Below are positions 8,228 through 15,572 of a DNA stretch of 64,000 nucleotides, piece by piece. The notes under the pieces are model-generated. The model was not told where the DNA came from. It searched no databases and saw only the letters and a program-made list of their open reading frames with translations. Position 1 is the stretch's first letter. Each line of letters starts with the position of its first letter. A program made the translations under genes and the position numbers. Source of the DNA: Mucilaginibacter sp. PPCGB 2223 (GTDB lineage Bacteria; Bacteroidota; Bacteroidia; Sphingobacteriales; Sphingobacteriaceae); the NCBI RefSeq assembly GCF_001705515.1, contig NZ_MDJS01000001.1, positions 1,550,001 through 1,614,000 of the forward strand, written 5' to 3'.

Positions 8228-8884
8228 ATGAAAATGCTAACCATTAAAAAAATTGCCCTTGGCCTTGCACTTACTACAGCTGTTGTAGCAGCAAAGGCAC
8301 AAAAAACCTACACCCGGGGTGTTGCCACTTATAACATTAATGCGATGGGTCAGGACGTTGAAGGCAAAGCCTATTTTACGCCCGACAGCTCATCATTTCA
8401 ATATTCTGCAGGTCCTGCAACCATCAAGATGATCAGCACTGCTAAAGCTGATTATTTTGCCATTTTGGTCGACGTACCTGTAGCATCAATGAAAAAAGCT
8501 GCTGTCGCAACCCCTGGTGAGATCGAAGAATCTGCCGATTCGGAACCAAGCTATACTTTCGCCCCTGGCACCGAAACTAAAAAGATAGGCGATTATAACT
8601 GTACAAAGTATACTGCCAAAGATACCAAAACCGGCACAAGCTACGACCTGTGGGTAACAACCGATATCAGCGCGCCTGCCAATATTTTAACCCGTAGCTT
8701 TGCAAGCGTTAAAGGCGTACCTGTCCAGTTTTCGTACATACCTGCAGGTGCAAAAGTGGCCCAGTTAGCTACTTTAAAATCTATAAGCGACGAAAAAGTA
8801 CCTGCCGGAACTTTCAAAATCGACGCCAGCTACGACAAAATATCATTATCCGACCTGAAAGCAATGGGCGGCCGCAGGCAATAA
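8228..8884 (+). CDS. Exported protein, DUF4412-like
   Basis: This 218-residue protein has a clear signal peptide (KKIALGLALTTAVVAAKAQ, cleavage near residue 25). The mature part begins TYTRGVATYNINAMGQDVEGKAYF and has a later GDYNCTKYTAKDTKTGTSYDLWVTTDIS segment. This is the layout of DUF4412/GLPGLI-like periplasmic proteins of Bacteroidota, which share a beta-rich fold of unknown function. The family call is tentative. The gene sits 43 bp after comEC and 79 bp before an LtaS-type gene. ATG at 8228 was chosen; a second in-frame ATG (8234) is nearly as plausible. Confidence 0.75.
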   Translation: MKMLTIKKIALGLALTTAVVAAKAQKTYTRGVATYNINAMGQDVEGKAYFTPDSSSFQYSAGPATIKMISTAKADYFAILVDVPVASMKKAAVATPGEIEESADSEPSYTFAPGTETKKIGDYNCTKYTAKDTKTGTSYDLWVTTDISAPANILTRSFASVKGVPVQFSYIPAGAKVAQLATLKSISDEKVPAGTFKIDASYDKISLSDLKAMGGRRQ

Positions 8885-8949
8885 ACGCGTAAGTGTTAGT
8901 GTTACATTAAGCCGGTGTTAAATTAACTTTTAACATCGGCTTAATTGCT

Positions 8950-8957
8950 TATTTTTG
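8950..8957 (+). promoter_or_regulatory. -7 element almost touching the start codon
   Basis: TATTTTTG fits TAnnTTTG and ends only 6 bp before the ATG at 8964. If used, transcription would begin at or next to the start codon and give a leaderless or nearly leaderless mRNA. No good -33 box was found, so the element could be fortuitous. Confidence 0.4.
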
Positions 8958-8963
8958 TGGCCC

Positions 8964-10832
8964 ATGTTAAAGAACCTCGCTGCTTTATTTAGATTCTTTA
9001 TTTTTTGGCTGTTATTTTTTGCTATAACCCGTATCTCGTTTGAGTTATATTTTCACAGCAAACTTAAGGTAGCCAGCATCAAGGAAATTATCGAGTCATT
9101 CCTTTACGCAATCAGGCTCGATCTTTCAACCGCCGCTTACATTGCCATTGCCCCGCTCCTCGTCTCAATAGTGGTATGGTTCATTCCCGGCGGCAGGGTA
9201 AAACCGATCTATTTTAAGCTGTATATCTGGTTTTGTTTGCTGATTGTTTGTTTTTTGACCATACTGGATTATAACATCTTCCAGGAGTGGAGCACCAAGG
9301 TTAATTACCGCGTTTTCGACAGCATCATCCACTCGTTCTCCGAAGCCATAGCTTCGAGCGGTTCGGCCCCTGTCCTGCCCTGCATTGCCATCGGCGTGTT
9401 GCTGCTGACGATTGGTATACTGCTTTCAAACCGGCTGATCGATTACCTTTATAAAGCACCGTATGTTAAAACATCATCAAAAGTAGCTTACTCATTTGTA
9501 TTGCTTTTTGTTTGTTTAACAGCCATCAGGGGAGGCTGGCAGCCAACGCCGGCCAATCAAAGTATGTCGTACTTTTCGCAAAAGCAGATATTGAACCAGT
9601 CGGCATTGAACACCGAATGGAACCTGGTTGATAACATCATCGAGAACCTGCGGGCCGCACATAATCCTTACCTGTATCTCCCGCCCAAACAAGCCGACAG
9701 CATATCACGTTCGTTATACCTGCAAAAAGCCGATACCACTTTGCATATTCTTAAAACTAAACGCCCCAATGTGGTCATCTTTCAGCTGGAGAGCTTTACA
9801 GCCGATGTGATCGAATCGCTTGGCGGTGATAAGGGCGTCTGCCCCAACTTCGAGAAATTCATCAAAAACGGGGTGCTGTTCGATAGCGTTTACGCCGCCG
9901 GCGACCGTACCGACAAAGGCATGGTAGCCATCCTGAGCGGTTTCCCGTCGCAGGCAATCCGTACCATCATCACCAATAACACCAAGCAGGAAAAATTGCC
10001 AGCCATACCCGAAGTATTGCTGCCCGCCGGTTACAAAACCTCTTATTTCTATGGCGGCGAAGTGGAGTATATGAACTTCAAATCGTATATGCTCACGCAT
10101 CGGATACAGCATATTACCGGGATGAATAACTTCGACCGCAGCCAGGTCGACTCCAAATGGGGTGTAAACGACGGCACTTTGCTCGATTCGCATATCGAAT
10201 ACCTGAATACCGAACAACAGCCCTTTTTCTCATTGGTTGAAACGCTAACCAACCACGAGCCCTTTGATATGCCGGCAAAGCCTCATTTTCCCGGTGCCAG
10301 CGTCTCCAACAAATTCAGGAGTACGGCATATTACACCGATTCGGTTTTGAATAATTATTTCGAACAGGCTAAAAAGCAACCCTGGTACAAAAATACACTA
10401 TTCATCCTGGTTGCCGACCATGGGCACCGCCTGCCGCGCAATACTTCCGAATCGTACCAGCCCGCCAAATATCACATCCCGCTGTTATTTTTTGGCGGGG
10501 CGATAAAAGAGCAATACCGGGGTATAAAAGTGAATAAGCTGGGTAATCAAACCGATATCGCGGCAACGTTACTGGCGCAGCTGGATCTGCCTTACGATCA
10601 GTTCCGCTGGTCGAAAGATTTGCTGAACCCCGGCACCAAACCTTTTGCCTTTTTTGATTGGGATAACGGCATGGGCTTTATGATAAACGGGCAAACTATA
10701 TCGTACGATAACCTGGGCAAACAGGTGGTTTACGTCCAAAATCCAAAGATCGGTAAAGCCACCAACGAAAAAGCCCTGCTTTATGGCAAGGCCTTTTTAC
10801 AACAGATCTTTACAGAGTATATGGCGTATTAG
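8964..10832 (+). CDS. LtaS-like membrane sulfatase/phosphatase superfamily enzyme
   Basis: This 622-residue protein has five N-terminal transmembrane helices (about residues 1-205) and an extracytoplasmic alkaline-phosphatase/sulfatase domain (about 255-560). Visible metal-site elements are FQLESFTAD (metal-binding Glu), GDRTDKGMVAIL with the Thr in the nucleophile position of LtaS-type enzymes, and VADHGHRLP (Asp-His pair). Such enzymes transfer phosphoglycerol or phosphoethanolamine groups to envelope glycans or lipids; the substrate here is unknown. A TTG three codons upstream (8955) is also in frame, but the ATG at 8964 is preferred. Its stop overlaps the convergent ferritin-like gene's stop by 4 bp. 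Confidence 0.88.
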   Translation: MLKNLAALFRFFIFWLLFFAITRISFELYFHSKLKVASIKEIIESFLYAIRLDLSTAAYIAIAPLLVSIVVWFIPGGRVKPIYFKLYIWFCLLIVCFLTILDYNIFQEWSTKVNYRVFDSIIHSFSEAIASSGSAPVLPCIAIGVLLLTIGILLSNRLIDYLYKAPYVKTSSKVAYSFVLLFVCLTAIRGGWQPTPANQSMSYFSQKQILNQSALNTEWNLVDNIIENLRAAHNPYLYLPPKQADSISRSLYLQKADTTLHILKTKRPNVVIFQLESFTADVIESLGGDKGVCPNFEKFIKNGVLFDSVYAAGDRTDKGMVAILSGFPSQAIRTIITNNTKQEKLPAIPEVLLPAGYKTSYFYGGEVEYMNFKSYMLTHRIQHITGMNNFDRSQVDSKWGVNDGTLLDSHIEYLNTEQQPFFSLVETLTNHEPFDMPAKPHFPGASVSNKFRSTAYYTDSVLNNYFEQAKKQPWYKNTLFILVADHGHRLPRNTSESYQPAKYHIPLLFFGGAIKEQYRGIKVNKLGNQTDIAATLLAQLDLPYDQFRWSKDLLNPGTKPFAFFDWDNGMGFMINGQTISYDNLGKQVVYVQNPKIGKATNEKALLYGKAFLQQIFTEYMAY

Positions 10833-11452
10833 ACCGCTATCGTTTTCAATTCTTCTTCCAATCCTTTTATCCAGTTATTGAACAACCCGGTCTCAATCTC
10901 CACTGCTTTATCGGCGTGGCGTTGCCATTCGGGCGAGAAAATACGGAGCTGGTTCAGCATTTCTTCCAGGTGCCCTTCTTCTTCCAGGATGATGGATTTC
11001 ACATTCACTTTACTGCCGGCATCATCCAAAGCCTGCTGATAAACCGGGTAAAGCTCATCGGCGCGAACTTCGATGGCGTAGGTAACCAGCAGGTAAGCTG
11101 CAAAACGCAGTTCGCTGCCGGTTAATCCCAATTCGCTTTTCAGGTGACGGCAAACTTCAACATCCAGGTAATTCAGGTAGTATTTGCTGTGCGATGGCGC
11201 AAGCAGGTATTCGCGGGCATAGGTCGGGCAAAAGCCGTTGCCTAATTTTTCCAGTTGTTTTTTGAGATAAAAAGCATGGCGGTGCTCTTCGGCAGCATGC
11301 TTTAAAATGATGTAGGTTACGTTAACAGTATCTTCGCTTGCCGATATCTTACGCGCACCGGTGTTCTCCATCAGCGAAAGCGTATTGAGCCAACGGGCAT
11401 GAAGGTCGGTATCAGCCACTATTTTCTCTAATAATTTATCCATAATTACCAT
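10829..11452 (-). CDS. Ferritin-like diiron protein coupled to bioA
   Basis: The family is not named with certainty, but the metal-site pattern is clear. In the 207-residue mostly helical chain, Glu29, Glu56-x-x-His59 (in AAEEHRHA), Glu128 and Glu158-x-x-His161 (in LEEEGHLEE) reproduce the E, ExxH, E, ExxH pattern of ferritin-like diiron-carboxylate four-helix bundles. No signal peptide is present, so it should be cytoplasmic. The start ATG overlaps the bioA stop in TAATG, implying translational coupling to biotin synthesis. MiaE-like hydroxylase, rubrerythrin-like peroxidase or an oxygenase are possible; the exact reaction cannot be read from sequence. A second ATG lies at codon 4. Confidence 0.75.
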   Translation of the reverse strand: MVIMDKLLEKIVADTDLHARWLNTLSLMENTGARKISASEDTVNVTYIILKHAAEEHRHAFYLKKQLEKLGNGFCPTYAREYLLAPSHSKYYLNYLDVEVCRHLKSELGLTGSELRFAAYLLVTYAIEVRADELYPVYQQALDDAGSKVNVKSIILEEEGHLEEMLNQLRIFSPEWQRHADKAVEIETGLFNNWIKGLEEELKTIAV

Positions 11453-12717
11453 TAAAAGGTGTTTAAAGCCTCTTCAATTTTGCCGTAAATATAGCCGAGT
11501 TGTTCGTTGCTAATGCAATACGGAGGTAAAATGTACAACACGTTACCCAGCGGGCGTAAAATAATACCGGCATCCAAAAAGTACTGGTACAGCTTATCGC
11601 GCAGGGTGCTGAAGTACGATGTGCCGGCCCCGGTTTCCCATTCAATGGCGATTATAATACCGGTTTGGCGCACGTCTTTTACTTTTGGGTGATCTTTTAT
11701 TTTCTTACCGAAAGCCACATGGCTGGCTACTATTCTTTTGATATTGGCCATCGTTTCGGGCTGCATAAACAGATCCATACTTGCTAATGCCGCCGAGCAT
11801 GCCACAGGATTTGCGGTGAACGAGTGCCCGTGAAAAAGCGTTTTGTGCTTATCGTCTGACAGGAATGCATCGTAGATCTGCTGTGTGCAGGTGGTGATCC
11901 CTAAAGCCATGGTACCACCCGTTAAGCCTTTTGAGAAACACATCACGTCGGGCTGCTGCTGTAAATGGTCGCAGGCAAAACGCTCGCCGGTGCGGCCAAA
12001 GCCGGTCATTACCTCATCGGCAATGGTAAATACCTGTTCTGCCCGGCAATGCGCTATCAGTTCGTCGAGATACTTAGCCTCATACATCAGCATACCACCC
12101 GAGCCCTGTAAAAGCGGCTCAAAAATAAAGCAAGCCAGGTCAGACTGTAGATGGGATATATGAGATTTGAGCTCATCTATGTTCTCGGCGTTCGGCAGAT
12201 CAATAAACTCGACATCAAACAGCAGGTTATCAAAAGCCTCGGTAAAAGCGCTGCGACCACTTACCGCCATTGCCCCGAAAGTATCGCCATGATAGGCATT
12301 CTTAAATGCCAGCATTTTGCCCCGCTTATGTCCCTTGTTGCTCCAGTATTGCAGGCACATTTTAATGGCTATTTCAACTGCGGTCGAACCGTTATCCGAG
12401 TAGAATACTTTAGCCTGGTTATCGGGTATGATCTGTAAAAGCCTTTCGGCAAGTTCCACTGCCGTAGGATGGGTGAAACCTGCAAAAATCACATGCTCAA
12501 GCACCTTTAACTGTTCGGCAACCTTTTTGGCGATATATTGGTTTGCGTGCCCGTGTATGCTTACCCACCAGGATGATACTGCATCGATATAGCTTTTGCC
12601 ATGCTCGTCAAAAAGCAAAGCACCTTCGCCCCTTACTATGGGGATGGGCGGTTTGGCGGTTTGCATTTGGGTGTAGGGGTGCCATATAACGTTCAGGTCG
12701 CGTTCAACTAAATTCAT
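11452..12717 (-). CDS. bioA: Adenosylmethionine-8-amino-7-oxononanoate aminotransferase
   Basis: BioA is the PLP enzyme that uses SAM as amino donor to convert KAPA to DAPA in biotin synthesis. The N-terminal VIWHPYTQMQ motif and DAVSSWWVSIHGHAN are specific to BioA among class III aminotransferases. The PLP-contact YSDNGSTAVEIAIKM, the IADEVMTGFGRTG segment and the lysine in CFSKGLTGG (Schiff-base site) are all intact. The ATG at 12717 fits the family N-terminus better than an in-frame ATG 27 bp upstream; the gene overlaps the Nudix gene by 14 bp and the downstream diiron gene by 1 bp. No other bio gene is present in the window. Confidence 0.95.
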   Translation of the reverse strand: MNLVERDLNVIWHPYTQMQTAKPPIPIVRGEGALLFDEHGKSYIDAVSSWWVSIHGHANQYIAKKVAEQLKVLEHVIFAGFTHPTAVELAERLLQIIPDNQAKVFYSDNGSTAVEIAIKMCLQYWSNKGHKRGKMLAFKNAYHGDTFGAMAVSGRSAFTEAFDNLLFDVEFIDLPNAENIDELKSHISHLQSDLACFIFEPLLQGSGGMLMYEAKYLDELIAHCRAEQVFTIADEVMTGFGRTGERFACDHLQQQPDVMCFSKGLTGGTMALGITTCTQQIYDAFLSDDKHKTLFHGHSFTANPVACSAALASMDLFMQPETMANIKRIVASHVAFGKKIKDHPKVKDVRQTGIIIAIEWETGAGTSYFSTLRDKLYQYFLDAGIILRPLGNVLYILPPYCISNEQLGYIYGKIEEALNTF

Positions 12718-13153
12718 AATGCCGGTGTAACAGTTCAACCACATACTGATCTACCGGGAAGGTGAGATCAGTTTTCTTCAACTCATTTATTTTTACCCAT
12801 CTAAAGCATTGCAGCGGCTCTACTTCCCCGTCAAAATCAAAGGCAGTAGTTTTGACGGCCAGGTTTATCGGCTGGATATTTTTCACGGTGTAGTAAACGC
12901 TGATCAATTGCGCCTCGCTAAATAACGATTTCACAAAAAAATCGGTTGTGTAAAAATGCTTCAGTACCTCAACTCCCATTGCGCACTCCTCCATAAACTC
13001 ACGTTTAAGCCCGTCAACCAACCCTTCGCCAAACTCGAGCCCGCCGCCCGGGAATTTGGAAAACTTCATCCCATACTCCTGCTCGTCGCTGATCAAAACC
13101 TCGTTTTGGCTGTTAATCAATAGTCCGTATACTCTCACATTAAATGGGTGCAT
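12704..13153 (-). CDS. Nudix hydrolase
   Basis: This 149-residue protein carries a Nudix box: GGLEFGEGLVDGLKREFMEE, followed by CAMGVEV. It retains the Glu residues of REFMEE that bind the catalytic metal, but has Ala where the consensus EExGU has Gly. Members cleave nucleoside diphosphates linked to another moiety; the substrate is unknown. Its start overlaps the stop of the cation efflux gene in TAATG (13151-13155), and its end overlaps bioA, so all four genes of this strand appear to be translated as a coupled chain. Confidence 0.9.
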   Translation of the reverse strand: MHPFNVRVYGLLINSQNEVLISDEQEYGMKFSKFPGGGLEFGEGLVDGLKREFMEECAMGVEVLKHFYTTDFFVKSLFSEAQLISVYYTVKNIQPINLAVKTTAFDFDGEVEPLQCFRWVKINELKKTDLTFPVDQYVVELLHRHYEFS

Positions 13154-14127
13154 TATTCAAAGTGTTTTTTGTTGCGGGTAACGTTATCCATTGTCCACTC
13201 AATATCTTTTGTTTTGGCTTCCGATCGTATCGGGCAGTTGGGCATGCTGCAATAATGGCAGCACTCGGGTATACAGGGGTCGGTATGGATAAAGAGTTCG
13301 GTTTTGATGCTTGCCTCGGCGTTGATCAGCATGTCAACCTGCTTAACTTCATCGTGTACTTTGTTCAGGTCGTAATAATTAGGTAAGGTTAAATGGCAAT
13401 CGATGTGGAGTTCGTGCCCGTATTTTTGCGCACGCAGGTTATGGATATCGATCCAGTCGAATTTACGTTTATCATTCAGTATCTTAACTATATTTTCTAC
13501 AATCTTAAAATCGGCTTCATCCATCAACCCGGCAACAGATTTCCGTATAAGTTTATAACCGGTGTACACAATATACAAAGCAACCAGTATAGACAATATA
13601 TTATCAAGCAGAGTAATTTTGGTAAGATAGATGAGCATTAAGCCAATAACCAGGCCAACGCTGGTTACCATATCGGTAAGCAGATGGTGCCCGTCGGCAT
13701 CCAGTGTGATGGAATTAAGGCTTTTACCCTTCCGTATCAGATACCAGCCAAGTAACCCATTTACCACACCGGTAGCTGCGATTATTGCAGCGCCAAGCAA
13801 CACTTCGTGCACCGGGTGTGGGCTTAATAAGCCATAAACCGATTTAAAGATAATGATGATGCCTGCAATAGATATGAGGATCCCTTCCACAAAAACCGAA
13901 AAAAACTCCACCTTACCATGCCCGTACGGGTGATTGATATCGCGTGGCTGCGCCGCCAGGTAAATGCTGTAAAAGGCAAAAGCGCTGGCCACTACGTTGA
14001 CTATACTTTCGGCGGCATCCGTTAAAATAAAGTTGGAGTTGGTTAAAAAGTATGCGATAAACTTGGCTACCATTAAAACGGCGCCTGTAATGAGCGAAAT
14101 AAGGATAATCCGGCGTTGCTGGTGCAA
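13153..14127 (-). CDS. Cation diffusion facilitator (CDF) efflux transporter
   Basis: This 324-residue protein has six transmembrane helices (about residues 1-205) and a C-terminal cytoplasmic dimerisation domain (about 206-290). The TDAAES motif in helix 2, HPYGHGKVEF after helix 2-3 and DGHHLLTD in helix 5 match the FieF-like CDF group, which exports divalent metals by proton antiport. After the usual C-terminal domain there is an unusual Cys-rich run (DPCIPECCHYCSMPNCPIR, five Cys) that could bind metal. Metal specificity cannot be read with confidence. It is the first gene of the coupled chain CDF-Nudix-bioA-diiron; a TAAGTTTG -7 box is 20 bp upstream. Confidence 0.92.
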   Translation of the reverse strand: MHQQRRIILISLITGAVLMVAKFIAYFLTNSNFILTDAAESIVNVVASAFAFYSIYLAAQPRDINHPYGHGKVEFFSVFVEGILISIAGIIIIFKSVYGLLSPHPVHEVLLGAAIIAATGVVNGLLGWYLIRKGKSLNSITLDADGHHLLTDMVTSVGLVIGLMLIYLTKITLLDNILSILVALYIVYTGYKLIRKSVAGLMDEADFKIVENIVKILNDKRKFDWIDIHNLRAQKYGHELHIDCHLTLPNYYDLNKVHDEVKQVDMLINAEASIKTELFIHTDPCIPECCHYCSMPNCPIRSEAKTKDIEWTMDNVTRNKKHFE

Positions 14128-14147
14128 AACTGTTTTTTATTTGTGGG

Positions 14148-14155
14148 CAAACTTA
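14148..14155 (-). promoter_or_regulatory. -7 element for the CDF-Nudix-bioA-diiron operon
   Basis: On the minus strand this reads TAAGTTTG (TAnnTTTG), 20 bp upstream of the CDF start at 14127. This is the expected distance for a short leader. No convincing -33 box was seen. Confidence 0.45.
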
Positions 14156-14287
14156 GGCAAATTTTCACGCTAAACTTGCCGGATGGGCTTAATGTTGAAA
14201 TTTTACAACATTCGCAATTAGAGCATAAAACTACTTTGCATATAAAATTAATAGGCAATAAGCCTCATTACCAGTAAAGTTATTTTC

Positions 14288-14295
14288 TATATTTG
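14288..14295 (+). promoter_or_regulatory. -7 element for the class I aminotransferase gene
   Basis: TATATTTG matches TAnnTTTG and lies 25 bp before the ATG at 14321. No clear -33 element accompanies it. Confidence 0.5.
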
Positions 14296-14320
14296 CCGCA
14301 AATACAACCAAACAATTAAT

Positions 14321-15514
14321 ATGAGTGCACTAAGCGATAGGATCAACAATTTATCCGAGTCAGCAACAATTAAAATGGCAAAGCTGGGCCGCGAGCTTGC
14401 AGCTAAAGGGGTTGATGTGATCAGCCTGAGTTTTGGAGAGCCGGATTTTCACACCCCGGAGCACATAAAGGCTGCTGCCAAGCAGGCTATGGACCAAAAC
14501 TTTACTTACTACACACCGGTTGCGGGTTATCCAGAACTGCGTAAGGCTATTGCCAATAAGTTAAAGACCGAGAATGGTTTGGATTACGACCCGAGCCAGA
14601 TTGTTGTTTCGACAGGTGCAAAACAGGCTATTGCCAACACCTTGTTATCGCTGGTAAACCCAGGCGAAGAAGTGATCATCCCTACGCCTTACTGGGTATC
14701 ATACTCTGAAGTAGTAAAATTAACCGAAGGCAAAAGCGTATTTATCGATACCACTGTTGAGCAAAACTTTAAGATCACTCCCGAGCAACTGGAAGCTGCA
14801 ATTACGCCCAAAACCAAATTGTTCATGTTCTCGTCGCCATGTAACCCTACCGGCAGCGTTTACAGCAAAGAAGAGTTGGCAGGCCTGGTAAAAGTTTTCG
14901 AAAAACACCCGCAGGTTTATATCCTCTCGGATGAAATATATGAGCATATCAACTTTGTTGATGCCTGCACTTCTATCGCTTCGTTCCCGTCGGTAAAAGA
15001 CCGTGTGATCATCATCAACGGTTTTTCAAAAGCCTACGCGATGACCGGCTGGCGCATCGGCTACTCGGCATCGAATAAAGAGATAGCCGCTGCTAACGAT
15101 AAATTACAGGGCCAGATCACTTCGGGTACCTGCTCTATCACCCAAAAGGCAGGCGTTGCAGCCTGCGAAGGCGGTTTGGAGAGCGTATTGGAAATGCGCG
15201 AATCGTTTAAACGCCGCCGTGGTATTGTATATGACCTGCTAAAAGATATCCCGGGCATTAAAACCAACCTGCCTGATGGCGCCTTCTATTTCTTCCCTAA
15301 CGTAACCTCGTTCTTCGGCAAAAGCTTTAACGGCAAAACCATTAACGATGCTGATGAGCTGAGCATCTTCCTGCTGGAAGAAGCGCACGTGGCTACTGTA
15401 GGCGGCGACTCGTTCGGCGATCCTAAATCCATCCGTATATCGTACGCTGCCGCGGATGATAAACTGATCGAAGCCATGAAACGCATTAAAGCAGCCCTGG
15501 CTAAATTGAGCTAA
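14321..15514 (+). CDS. Class I PLP aminotransferase, aspartate-type
   Basis: This 397-residue enzyme belongs to aminotransferase class I, subgroup I-gamma (the thermostable AspAT type). Key segments are SLSFGEPDFHTPEHI near the N-terminus, VSTGAKQAIANTLL, the SSPCNPTGSVYS motif (Asn of the PLP site), ILSDEIYEHI (Asp of the PLP site) and the lysine in NGFSKAYAMTGWRIGY that forms the Schiff base. Arg in PKSIRISYA near the C-terminus would bind the substrate carboxylate. The likely reaction is aspartate/2-oxoglutarate transamination, though prephenate can also be accepted in this subgroup. It stands as a single transcription unit with its own -7 box and a strong terminator. Confidence 0.92.
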   Translation: MSALSDRINNLSESATIKMAKLGRELAAKGVDVISLSFGEPDFHTPEHIKAAAKQAMDQNFTYYTPVAGYPELRKAIANKLKTENGLDYDPSQIVVSTGAKQAIANTLLSLVNPGEEVIIPTPYWVSYSEVVKLTEGKSVFIDTTVEQNFKITPEQLEAAITPKTKLFMFSSPCNPTGSVYSKEELAGLVKVFEKHPQVYILSDEIYEHINFVDACTSIASFPSVKDRVIIINGFSKAYAMTGWRIGYSASNKEIAAANDKLQGQITSGTCSITQKAGVAACEGGLESVLEMRESFKRRRGIVYDLLKDIPGIKTNLPDGAFYFFPNVTSFFGKSFNGKTINDADELSIFLLEEAHVATVGGDSFGDPKSIRISYAAADDKLIEAMKRIKAALAKLS

Positions 15515-15536
15515 GAAAATTATTAAATTATAAACT

Positions 15537-15572
15537 AAAAAGGTATCCGCAGAAACATGGATACCTTTTTTA
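15537..15572. terminator. Bidirectional hairpin terminator
   Basis: AAAAAGGTATCC and GGATACCTTTTTT flank a 10-nt loop, giving a stem of about 12 bp with a T-run on the plus side and an A-run serving the minus strand. It separates the aminotransferase from the convergent TonB-receptor gene, which ends at 15570. Confidence 0.85.

Noticed and set aside
9714..10217. Minus-strand frame opposite the LtaS-like gene
   Set aside because: Falls inside a catalytic domain with intact metal motifs; product composition is not protein-like and it has no neighbours on that strand.
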